Source: an uncultured Collinsella sp.
Lineage (GTDB): Bacteria; Actinomycetota; Coriobacteriia; Coriobacteriales; Coriobacteriaceae
Length of the DNA: 7,808 nt
Assembly (NCBI GenBank): GCA_900555815.1
Contig: USMR01000034.1
Span: 1-7,808, forward strand
Direction: 5' to 3'
Position 1 is the first letter of the stretch. Each line of letters starts with the position of its first letter. The position numbers and the translations under genes were made by a program. Under the pieces are notes generated by a model, which was not told the DNA's origin, did not search any database, and was given only the letters and a program-made list of their open reading frames with translations. Of this stretch, positions 1 through 5,450 are shown one piece after another.

Positions 1-395
1 AGGGCGATAACGTTGAGGCCCTCTTCGCGCAGACGGTTGGCGGTCTTGGTGGAGCCGTTGCCGCCCAGCATAAACAGGCAGTCGAGCTGCAGCTTATGAT
101 AGGTGTGGACCATTGCCGGCACCTTCTCGACGCCGTCGGCCTCGGGAATATCCAGGCGCTTGAACGGCGTACGGCTCGTGCCCAGGATGGTGCCGCCACG
201 GGTAAGGATGCCGCTAAAATCGGCGGGCGTCATGACGCGGAACCGGCTGTAGATAAGGCCCTGGTAGCCGTCATCAAAACCATAGATCTCAATAGGCTCT
301 TCGCTATTGGTCATAAGCGTTTTGACAATGCCGCGCATGGTGGCGTTGAGCGCCTGGCAGTCGCCGCCACTGGTAAGAAGACCGATCCTAAGCAT
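1..395 (-). CDS. pfkA: 6-phosphofructokinase, N-terminal part (gene runs off the left edge)
   Basis: Phosphofructokinase phosphorylates fructose 6-phosphate to fructose 1,6-bisphosphate, the committed step of glycolysis, in the cytoplasm. Only the first 131 residues of a family usually 320 residues or longer are present. The start MLRIGLLTSGGD is the typical first strand and nucleotide-binding glycine loop (GGD at 10-12), GTSRTP around 72-77 is the phosphate-contact region, and LGGNGS (110-115) corresponds to the GGDGS signature. The ATG (395-393) follows a GGAAGGA Shine-Dalgarno at a normal distance. Two oddities are visible. The usual GGDxPGxN loop reads GGDCQALN, and the Asp of GGDGS, which in E. 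coli PfkA (Asp103) helps hold Mg-ATP, is Asn113. The following Gly, which in the family marks ATP over pyrophosphate use, is kept. The family is clear; the phosphoryl donor is an inference. Confidence 0.93.
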   Translation of the reverse strand, partial: MLRIGLLTSGGDCQALNATMRGIVKTLMTNSEEPIEIYGFDDGYQGLIYSRFRVMTPADFSGILTRGGTILGTSRTPFKRLDIPEADGVEKVPAMVHTYHKLQLDCLFMLGGNGSTKTANRLREEGLNVIA

Positions 396-400
396 GATGA

Positions 401-408
401 ATCCTTCC
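401..408 (-). promoter_or_regulatory. Shine-Dalgarno of the phosphofructokinase gene
   Basis: Reading the minus strand, GGAAGGAT lies 5 bases before the ATG at 395. It fixes the start of the gene that leaves the window on the left. Confidence 0.7.
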
Positions 409-414
409 GGGCAA

Positions 415-423
415 GTTATAACA
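415..423 (-). promoter_or_regulatory. Candidate extended -10 element for the phosphofructokinase gene
   Basis: The minus strand reads TGTTATAAC, an extended -10 (TG, one base, then a TATAAT-like hexamer). The -35 window has no good hexamer and is instead occupied by one arm of the inverted repeat at 434-466. The implied 5' leader is very short, with the transcript beginning near the Shine-Dalgarno. A second weak option further upstream is TTTACA (497-492) with TAACAC (474-469). Neither is secure. Confidence 0.3.
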
Positions 424-433
424 TGCGCATAAG

Positions 434-466
434 TTTACCCCCGCACACTGTTGATACGGGGGTAAA
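434..466. repeat. Perfect 10-bp inverted repeat between the amidohydrolase and phosphofructokinase genes
   Basis: TTTACCCCCG (434-443) is the exact reverse complement of CGGGGGTAAA (457-466), with a 13-base spacer. No T-run follows on either strand, so it does not read as a normal intrinsic terminator of the amidohydrolase gene. One arm falls about where the -35 box of the phosphofructokinase promoter should be, which suits an operator. A stem-loop in a longer leader, or an atypical terminator, remains possible. Confidence 0.55.
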
Positions 467-535
467 ACGTGTTAGCTCAAGCGTATAGAAATGTAAACAA
501 CGTCAGGCGAGCGTAAGGTCGACGAGCCTGGGTCC

Positions 536-1621
536 TTACAGTGCAAAGGCGTCGACGTCGCCCCAGTGGCGGCGCAGCGTGATGGCGGCGGCGGGTTCGG
601 TATTGTCAAAGACGACCGACCATTGCGTATTGCTGGTGATGTCTTCCGGATTGGGTTCTTGCGCTGCGGCACGCAGGGCTTCCCAGACAATCGTTTCGTC
701 CTGGGCACCGACATGGGCGTCAAGAACATCGGCGATTGCGACGGCGCGCTCTTTACCATGGCCCAGCTCGCCATTCTTTTGGTTGGACAGCACTTCGTCG
801 TCATAGCAGGCGTAGAAGTTCGTAACCTGGCGTACAGGAGTCGCTTTGAAAGCGCGGTCCGGATCGCGCGGGTCCCATTCTACTACGCGCGCGTCACCGG
901 CGGCGTCGTTGATAAAGAAGTGGTAATCGCGTCCTGCCATGGCGTGCATGTCGTAGGCGAAAAGCAGGTCGACAGCTTCTTGCGTGGTGGCGGCACGGTC
1001 GAGCACCAGACGGATGGCGAGCGAGGTGTTGATGACGGGCCGTTGCGTGTCCTGGTCACAGGGCTTGGAATCCAGGGTGAGTACGGCAATGGACACGCCG
1101 CATTCGTTAACACCGTCGAGCTGGGCAAACGGGCCCATGAGTGCCGCGGCGCGTCCGGCGACGGAGTCAAGTGGAGTGTTATCGCCCAGGTTGTTAAGGG
1201 CGGCAAGCCCGATGGAAGCATAGCCGCCGCGTGGGTGATTGCGCACCAGCAGCGCCGAGGTGTCGTCCTTAAAGTCGTAATTGCGACCGGTGCGCACGCG
1301 GCCTTCGGCATCTACGGCGACAAAAGCGCTGCAGGCAAACTGGGGCGCCTGGACATGTGCCGGCACACCGGGCAGCACCTGCGCCACCACGGCATCGATG
1401 TAGGCCTGGTCGTCGCGCACGCCAGCGGCGATGATGCGATCGAGATCGTAGTCGTAGGCGATGTCGATTGCGTACAGGTCATAGCCATCCGCGTAGCCGG
1501 TCAAGCGTTTGAGCGACGCGGCGGACTTGATTTGCTTGTGATAAACGATACCGGTGGCAGCGGCAAGGCCGACAGCGACTCCCGCGACACCGCAGGTGAT
1601 GGCAATGTTACGTGGCTTCAT
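536..1621 (-). CDS. Membrane-anchored Ntn amidohydrolase of the choloylglycine hydrolase / acyltransferase (C45/C59) superfamily
   Basis: This 361-residue protein belongs to the N-terminal nucleophile hydrolases that cut linear amide bonds (bile salt hydrolase, penicillin V acylase, acyl-CoA:6-APA acyltransferase relatives). Cys97, in CSAF, is the likely nucleophile. Taking it as Cys2 of bile salt hydrolase puts Arg113 and Asp116 of GRNYDF exactly on the catalytic Arg18 and Asp21. Asn172 (GVNECG), Asn268 (VTN) and Arg292 are candidates for the other conserved residues, and TQWSVVFD near the end is a typical closing strand. Residues 6-27 are a hydrophobic segment after Lys2/Arg4, giving a signal anchor, so the enzyme probably acts outside the membrane after removal of a propeptide of about 96 residues. 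The ATG follows AGAGGAG. It diverges from the M18 gene. The substrate is unknown: bile salts, N-acyl amino acids and beta-lactams are all used in this superfamily. Confidence 0.82.
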   Translation of the reverse strand: MKPRNIAITCGVAGVAVGLAAATGIVYHKQIKSAASLKRLTGYADGYDLYAIDIAYDYDLDRIIAAGVRDDQAYIDAVVAQVLPGVPAHVQAPQFACSAFVAVDAEGRVRTGRNYDFKDDTSALLVRNHPRGGYASIGLAALNNLGDNTPLDSVAGRAAALMGPFAQLDGVNECGVSIAVLTLDSKPCDQDTQRPVINTSLAIRLVLDRAATTQEAVDLLFAYDMHAMAGRDYHFFINDAAGDARVVEWDPRDPDRAFKATPVRQVTNFYACYDDEVLSNQKNGELGHGKERAVAIADVLDAHVGAQDETIVWEALRAAAQEPNPEDITSNTQWSVVFDNTEPAAAITLRRHWGDVDAFAL

Positions 1622-1772
1622 GACGGCTCCTCTCGTCCTGTTAGCGCAATTGTCGCAAAAGGAGCGCGGGCATGATGGCTCAACTTGGTGAGTGGCGCGG
1701 AATTAAGCACGGAATGAAGAGTGCGGCGCTGGCGTGGCGGGGTATGCTGGAGGGGACCATCAACCCAGCGAA

Positions 1773-1779
1773 AGGGGAG
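1773..1779 (+). promoter_or_regulatory. Shine-Dalgarno that decides the M18 aminopeptidase start
   Basis: AGGGGAG stands just before the ATG at 1783. The in-frame ATG at 1672 would add 37 residues that do not look like the family, so 1783 is preferred. The spacing is short (3 bases after the last G), but the GGGG core can pair at a more usual distance. Confidence 0.65.
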
Positions 1780-1782
1780 AGC

Positions 1783-3168
1783 ATGACGGATCAGGAAACG
1801 CCCGAGCGCGCGCATGTGACGGCCGATGATATCGAGGCCGCCAACGACCTTATCGACTTTATCGAGGCATGCCCCAGCATGTTCCATACGGCGGCGACCA
1901 TTATGGCCGAGCTCGACGAGGCGGGCTTTACCTACCTGCCCGAGAATGCGGCGTGGGACATCGAACCGGGCGGGCGTTATTACACGCAGCGCAACACCTC
2001 GAGCGTTGTTGCCTTTAAGGTGGGCGAGGACCTGGCCGCGACGTGGGGCGAGGACGGCGTTGCCGGTGACTATCATTTTCAGCTCACGGCGTCGCACAGC
2101 GATTCGCCGACGTTTAAGGTCAAGGCCGTGCCTGAGCTTGACGGCGCGGGCGAGACGCTGCGCCTGAACACCGAGGCCTACGGCGGCATGATTGACTACA
2201 CCTGGTTCGATCGTCCGCTGGCACTCGCGGGCCGCGTGCTGGTGCGCGAAGGCGACCGTATTGAGAGCCGTCTGCTTTCCACCGAGCGTGAGGTCGCTAT
2301 TATCCCGAGCCTTGCCATCCATATGAACCGCGGCGTTAACGAGGGCTTTGCTCCCAACCGAGCCGTCGACCTGTGCCCACTCATCAGCACCGGCGAACTC
2401 AAGCAGGGAGATTTTGACGCCCTGATCGCCGACGAGTTGGACGTTGAGCCCGAGCAAATTTTGGGCCGCGATCTGTTCCTGGTCAATCGTCAGGATGCGC
2501 GCATTTGGGGCTGGGCTGACGAGTTTATCTCGACGCCCAAGCTCGACGACCTGGCCTGCGCCTACACCTCGCTGCAGGCATTTTTGGGCGCCGAGAACGC
2601 GCACGATGTCTCGGTCTTCTGCTGCTTCGATAACGAGGAGGTTGGCTCCGAGACCAAGCAGGGCGCCATGTCGACGTTCTTGGCCGATGCATTGCGTCGC
2701 ATTAACGGCTCGCTGGGCTTTGACGACGAGTCGTACCATCGCGCACTTGCCGCCTCGATGCTCGTGAGCTGCGACAATGCACATGCTGTGCACCCCAACC
2801 ACGCCGAGAAGTGCGACGCTCGCAATCAGGTTGTGCTCAACGGCGGCATCGTCATCAAGGAAGCCGCCAATCAGCACTACTGCACCGATGCCTTTAGCCG
2901 CGCAGTGTTCCAGGCCATCTGCGATGACGCTGACGTGCCCACGCAGGCCTTCGCCAACAAGAGCGACATGGCCGGCGGCTCCACGCTCGGCAATCTGTCC
3001 AATATGCAGGCGAGCATGCATGCCGTGGACGTGGGCCTGCCGCAGCTGGCCATGCACTCGAGCTACGAGACCGGCGGCGTGCGCGACGTGATGTACGCCA
3101 TCCGCGCCCTCACGGCCTTCTACGAGCGCAACCTAACCATCAACGGCGCCGAAAGCGTGGAGCTCTAA
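1783..3168 (+). CDS. M18 family zinc aminopeptidase (aspartyl aminopeptidase-like)
   Basis: This 461-residue cytosolic metallo-aminopeptidase removes N-terminal residues, in the family often acidic or hydrophobic ones, during peptide recycling. Its length is normal for M18, and all expected dizinc residues are visible: His105 in SHSDSP, Asp255 in KLDDLA, Glu285/Glu286 in DNEEVGS (general base and ligand), Asp331 in DNAHAVHPN and His425 in MHSSYE. HMNRGVNEG (180-188) and SDMAGGSTLGN (394-404) are further family blocks. It diverges from the Ntn amidohydrolase across about 160 bases in which no convincing promoter stands out. It is followed by a palindromic repeat starting 1 base after the stop and a strong terminator at 3257-3290, so it is probably monocistronic. 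The M18 assignment is secure; the exact residue preference is not readable from the sequence. Confidence 0.95.
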   Translation: MTDQETPERAHVTADDIEAANDLIDFIEACPSMFHTAATIMAELDEAGFTYLPENAAWDIEPGGRYYTQRNTSSVVAFKVGEDLAATWGEDGVAGDYHFQLTASHSDSPTFKVKAVPELDGAGETLRLNTEAYGGMIDYTWFDRPLALAGRVLVREGDRIESRLLSTEREVAIIPSLAIHMNRGVNEGFAPNRAVDLCPLISTGELKQGDFDALIADELDVEPEQILGRDLFLVNRQDARIWGWADEFISTPKLDDLACAYTSLQAFLGAENAHDVSVFCCFDNEEVGSETKQGAMSTFLADALRRINGSLGFDDESYHRALAASMLVSCDNAHAVHPNHAEKCDARNQVVLNGGIVIKEAANQHYCTDAFSRAVFQAICDDADVPTQAFANKSDMAGGSTLGNLSNMQASMHAVDVGLPQLAMHSSYETGGVRDVMYAIRALTAFYERNLTINGAESVEL

Positions 3169-3219
3169 AAACCTGCCAAAAAGGGACAGGTTTATTTTGC
3201 CAGGTTTTATCTGGGCAAA
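3169..3219 (+). repeat. Palindromic intergenic element, copy 1 (GGGACAGG type)
   Basis: The element begins directly after the M18 stop. AAACCTG (3169-3175) can pair with either of two downstream CAGGTTT arms (3187-3193 or 3201-3207), giving two mutually exclusive hairpins. The core AAAAAGGGACAGGTTT and the tail CAGGTTTTATC recur in copy 2 at 5344-5388 in the same orientation, with a few small indels. The copies flank unrelated genes, so this is a dispersed repeat and not part of either gene. The stem followed by ATTTTG might also weaken transcription. Confidence 0.7.
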
Positions 3220-3256
3220 TGCAAAGGATGAAACCGAACTAGATTGGTGATGCGTA

Positions 3257-3290
3257 GCCGCCGAGGTGCAATGTGCCTCGGCGGCTTTTT
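3257..3290 (+). terminator. Rho-independent terminator after the M18 aminopeptidase gene
   Basis: A perfect 10-bp GC-rich stem, GCCGCCGAGG (3257-3266) with CCTCGGCGGC (3276-3285), has a 9-base loop and is followed by five T residues. It ends the M18 transcript about 90 bases after the stop and separates it from the toxin-antitoxin operon. Confidence 0.92.
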
Positions 3291-3332
3291 GTGCACGGAG
3301 CACGGCTAATACTAATTTATTGCTATACATGC

Positions 3333-3361
3333 TTTACGTATCTACCATAGTGTTTTATGAT
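3333..3361 (+). promoter_or_regulatory. Promoter of the toxin-antitoxin operon
   Basis: TTTACG (3333-3338) and TATGAT (3356-3361) are separated by exactly 17 bases, matching a sigma70-type promoter at 4 of 6 and 5 of 6 positions. An alternative pair is TTGCTA (3320-3325) with TACCAT (3343-3348), also 17 bases apart. This short AT-rich stretch between the terminator and the antitoxin gene is where a promoter is expected. Confidence 0.6.
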
Positions 3362-3374
3362 AATTCTGAAGTAT
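3360..3374. promoter_or_regulatory. Operator-like palindrome at the toxin-antitoxin promoter
   Basis: The 15-base sequence ATAATTCTGAAGTAT is a palindrome of the form ATA-n-TTC-n-GAA-n-TAT. It overlaps the end of the -10 box and covers the expected transcription start. Ribbon-helix-helix antitoxins usually repress their own operon by binding such sites, so this is the natural candidate for autoregulation. The function is inferred from position and symmetry only. Confidence 0.45.
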
Positions 3375-3386
3375 TAAGGAGGGGCC

Positions 3387-3767
3387 ATGACCACAACAGC
3401 CGCTCAGATCAACGTACGTCTTGATGCCGATCTTAAAAGGAGCGGCGACGCTGCTCTCTCCAGGGCCGGTATGACGCCGAGCCAAGCGGTGCGAGCGCTC
3501 TGGCAGCTTGCAGCGTCGCTGGCCGATCGCCCCGGTGCGCTCGAGGATATCCTGCTGCCCAGTCGTGCCCGGGCGGAACAGCGCGAGCGCGAAAAGGCCG
3601 CCAAACGTAAACTCGAGCTCATGGATCAGGGATCGAAGCTGTTCGCTGCCGCTTGCCGTGAGTCGGGAATCGATATGGTCAGGGCTCAGCCATCGGACGA
3701 CGAAGAGCTCAAACGGAATGCATATGCGGATCGCTATGGCGAGGAGATGAGCTGGCTCTATGAGTGA
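3387..3767 (+). CDS. RelB/DinJ-family ribbon-helix-helix antitoxin
   Basis: This 126-residue protein is the first gene of a type II toxin-antitoxin pair. Residues 7-43 (QINVRLD, a helix, then GMTPSQAVRALWQLAA) have the RelB/DinJ pattern: a beta strand that dimerises and binds the major groove, followed by two helices. The C-terminal half is highly charged, with a probable helix rich in Arg, Lys and Glu at 58-79, and should wrap and neutralise the toxin. It is longer than the usual 80-100 residue DinJ-type antitoxin. The ATG is preceded by a very strong AAGGAGGGG. Its end overlaps the toxin start by 8 bases (ATGAGTGA), so the two are translationally coupled. It probably also represses the operon through the palindrome at 3360-3374. 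The family call is good; the pairing with a PIN toxin comes from the adjacent gene. Confidence 0.85.
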   Translation: MTTTAAQINVRLDADLKRSGDAALSRAGMTPSQAVRALWQLAASLADRPGALEDILLPSRARAEQREREKAAKRKLELMDQGSKLFAAACRESGIDMVRAQPSDDEELKRNAYADRYGEEMSWLYE

Positions 3768-4254
3768 GGCTCTAAAGCGCATCTTGGTTGACACCAACGT
3801 GTGGCTCGATTACTTCATTCCCTCACGACGTGGTCGTTCGGCGGCGATTGAGTTTTTACGCGATGCATGCACGGCGCAGGTGGATTTGCTGTATGCGGCG
3901 ACATCGTCCAAAGACCTGTTCTATTTGATTTCAAGCGAACATAAGGCATGGTATCGGCGAGAGCATGGCTCACTATCCCAAGATGCCGCCGTGGCGGCGA
4001 CATCACTTGCATGGGATTGCCTCGACGTGTTGTCGCAACTTGCCACGCCGGTACCCTGCGACCTGAGTGACATATGGATGGCGAGCAAGCAGCGTAATCT
4101 CCATAGCGATTACGAAGACGATTTAATCATTGCGGCAGCGATACGCTCCCAAGCAGATTTACTGGTCACCAACGATGTCAAGCTCTGTTCGCATGCGCCC
4201 GTCGCAGCAATGAACGTAGAAGATGCAAGAAGCTATCTAACAACGCTTAAATAG
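3760..4254 (+). CDS. PIN-domain toxin (VapC-like ribonuclease)
   Basis: This 164-residue PIN-domain protein is the likely toxin of the pair. PIN toxins are Mg-dependent ribonucleases that cut tRNA, rRNA or mRNA when not held by their antitoxin. The N-terminal strand ILVDTNVWLDYF carries the first metal-binding acidic residue, Asp11. SDYEDDLIIAAA (116-127) supplies the third acidic cluster (Asp120/Asp121), and LLVTND (134-139) ends in the fourth, Asp139. The second acidic position is less clear, with Asp52 or Glu60 as candidates. The length is slightly above a typical VapC (about 130-150). The start overlaps the antitoxin by 8 bases, and the nearest Shine-Dalgarno-like GAGGAG (3741-3746) is rather far, so coupled translation is likely. 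It converges on the hydroxyacid dehydrogenase. The RNA target cannot be told. Confidence 0.85.
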   Translation: MSEALKRILVDTNVWLDYFIPSRRGRSAAIEFLRDACTAQVDLLYAATSSKDLFYLISSEHKAWYRREHGSLSQDAAVAATSLAWDCLDVLSQLATPVPCDLSDIWMASKQRNLHSDYEDDLIIAAAIRSQADLLVTNDVKLCSHAPVAAMNVEDARSYLTTLK

Positions 4255-4283
4255 CGCTAGACCCCTTTGGTCGAATAATGGTC

Positions 4284-4386
4284 AGCGAGAGCCCACAGGT
4301 AGGGCCGCGCCAGCAAAGCGCCGCAGGTTGGCCAAACGGCGGGCTCGCAGCGTCGGCTCATTACGCCGTTTGTAAAACGGCGTAAT
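4284..4386. other. Structured GC-rich convergent intergenic region with hairpin
   Basis: Between the toxin stop and the dehydrogenase stop lies a perfect 12-bp stem, ATTACGCCGTTT (4360-4371) with AAACGGCGTAAT (4375-4386), and a 3-base loop, 2 bases from the dehydrogenase stop. The same CGCCGTTT can pair instead with an upstream AAACGGCG (4334-4341). An outer imperfect pairing is GCGAGAGCCC (4285-4294) with GGGCTCGC (4341-4348). No proper T-run follows on either strand, so it is only a possible bidirectional transcription stop. I recognise no known structured RNA here. Confidence 0.5.
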
Positions 4387-4388
4387 TC

Positions 4389-5324
4389 TTAGTGTTCGAT
4401 CCAACGGCGGAGCGTCTCACCCGCTTGCAGATGACGCAAGTTCTCCGCGGCAATGTCGACCACATTGTTGAGCGTGGCCTCCAAGTGGAACCAGCCCGAG
4501 ATATGCGGTGTGATGAGCATGTTGGGCGCATCCCACAGCGGGCTTGTCGCGGGCAGGGGCTCGGGGTCGGTGACGTCGACCGCGGCACCGGCGAGATGTC
4601 CCGACTCCAGAGCGGCAACCAAGTCGTCAGCGACCACAAGATCGCCACGGCCGCCGTTGGCAAAGAGGGCGCCCGGCTTCATCGCGGCGAAGAACTCGGC
4701 GTTCGCCAGACCGCGGGTCTCGGGTGTGCTCGGCATAAAGGATGCGACGATGTCAGCTTCGGCCAGGCGCTCAGACAGGGCATCCATGCCGTCCATGTCC
4801 TCAAACACAATGGGGTAGACGAGCGGATGGCGCTTGATGCCGCGGACGTGCGCACCCATACTGCGGCAGAGCGTGGCAAAGTGGCCGCCGATATCGCCCG
4901 CGCCCAGCACCAGCACGTTGGCGTTATTGAGCGAGGTAACCGGGCCCAAATCCTCCCAGCGATGCTCGCGCTGCAAGTCCTGGTAGCCGGGCAGGTGCTT
5001 CATCATGGAAAGGACCATGGCAAACATGTGCTCGCTCACAGCCTGACCGTAGGCGCCGATTGAGCAAGACAGCTTGGCTTCAGCCGGCACGGTGCCGGCG
5101 GCCAAGTAATCGTCATAGCCGGCGGTCTGCAATTGCAACAGCTGGAGATGCTCGCATGCCGTGAGCATGTCAGGGTCGATGTTGCCCAGGATCACGTCGG
5201 CATCGGCGACCTGCTCACGCGTGGCGGCGTCAGCGCTCGTGTAGATAAAGTCCTCGCCCGGAGCGCTCGACTCAAGAATTGCGCGATGGCGGTCATTGAT
5301 GGGCAGCAAAACCAGGATGTTCAC
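4389..5324 (-). CDS. D-2-hydroxyacid dehydrogenase (NAD(P)-dependent)
   Basis: This 311-residue enzyme of the D-isomer-specific 2-hydroxyacid dehydrogenase family reversibly reduces a 2-keto acid to a D-2-hydroxy acid in the cytoplasm. The Rossmann loop is GAGDIG (141-146). The catalytic triad is Arg226 in NGGRGDLV, Glu255 in DVTDPEPLP and His274 in TPHISGW. After the second Rossmann strand the sequence reads RGIKRH (161-166) and not an acidic residue, which favours NADP(H); this is an inference. The start is taken as GTG (5324-5322), giving MNILVLLP, 7 bases after GAGAGG. A longer in-frame reading to 5444 would translate the repeat at 5344-5388 and the terminator at 5395-5441, so it is rejected. 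The gene is separated from the methionine aminopeptidase by that terminator. The substrate is unknown (glyoxylate, hydroxypyruvate, phenylpyruvate and others are used in the family). Confidence 0.9.
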   Translation of the reverse strand: MNILVLLPINDRHRAILESSAPGEDFIYTSADAATREQVADADVILGNIDPDMLTACEHLQLLQLQTAGYDDYLAAGTVPAEAKLSCSIGAYGQAVSEHMFAMVLSMMKHLPGYQDLQREHRWEDLGPVTSLNNANVLVLGAGDIGGHFATLCRSMGAHVRGIKRHPLVYPIVFEDMDGMDALSERLAEADIVASFMPSTPETRGLANAEFFAAMKPGALFANGGRGDLVVADDLVAALESGHLAGAAVDVTDPEPLPATSPLWDAPNMLITPHISGWFHLEATLNNVVDIAAENLRHLQAGETLRRWIEH

Positions 5325-5330
5325 AAGCAG

Positions 5331-5338
5331 TCCTCTCC
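5331..5338 (-). promoter_or_regulatory. Shine-Dalgarno that decides the GTG start of the hydroxyacid dehydrogenase
   Basis: On the minus strand GGAGAGGA precedes the GTG codon at 5324 by a normal spacing. It supports GTG as start over an upstream ATG whose leader would overlap a terminator and a repeat. Confidence 0.75.
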
Positions 5339-5343
5339 GCTCG

Positions 5344-5388
5344 ACCTGCAAAAAGGGACAGGTTTTTTGGCAGGTTTTATCAGGCAAA
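5344..5388 (+). repeat. Palindromic intergenic element, copy 2 (GGGACAGG type)
   Basis: This is the second copy of the element at 3169-3219. It shares AAAAAGGGACAGGTTT, then TTTGGCAGGTTTTATC and GGCAAA, with one C lost from the left arm and two bases lost from the central T-rich part. Here ACCTG (5344-5348) can pair with CAGG arms at 5359-5362 or 5371-5374. It lies in the leader of the hydroxyacid dehydrogenase, about 20 bases before the GTG, so on the transcript the folding arms sit directly upstream of the ribosome binding site. Confidence 0.7.
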
Positions 5389-5394
5389 ACGCTC

Positions 5395-5441
5395 AAAAAA
5401 AACGCCGGATGCAAGACGAGCGTGCCCGTCAGCATCCGGCG
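5395..5441 (-). terminator. Rho-independent terminator after the methionine aminopeptidase gene
   Basis: On the minus strand a perfect 10-bp stem, GCATCCGGCG/CGCCGGATGC (plus positions 5432-5441 and 5403-5412), has a 19-base loop that contains a further GACG/CGTC pairing, and is followed by eight T residues (plus 5395-5402). It begins 9 bases after the stop codon of the gene at 5451-6338. Confidence 0.92.
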
Positions 5442-5450
5442 CATCCACGG

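Noticed and set aside
96..488. Plus-strand open frame opposite the phosphofructokinase start
   Set aside because: The minus strand reads a continuous phosphofructokinase N-terminus with a Shine-Dalgarno.
566..1675. Long open frame (369 codons) on the plus strand opposite the Ntn amidohydrolase
   Set aside because: The minus-strand reading has the catalytic motifs and a Shine-Dalgarno. The opposite frame has no recognisable domain and is open only because of GC-rich codon bias.
1618..3057. Long open frame (479 codons) on the minus strand opposite the M18 aminopeptidase
   Set aside because: It is a codon-bias shadow. The plus strand encodes a complete M18 enzyme with all metal ligands.
5325..5444. 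Upstream extension of the hydroxyacid dehydrogenase to an ATG at 5444
   Set aside because: It would translate a repeat element and the terminator of the preceding gene. The GTG at 5324 has a good Shine-Dalgarno and gives the normal family N-terminus.
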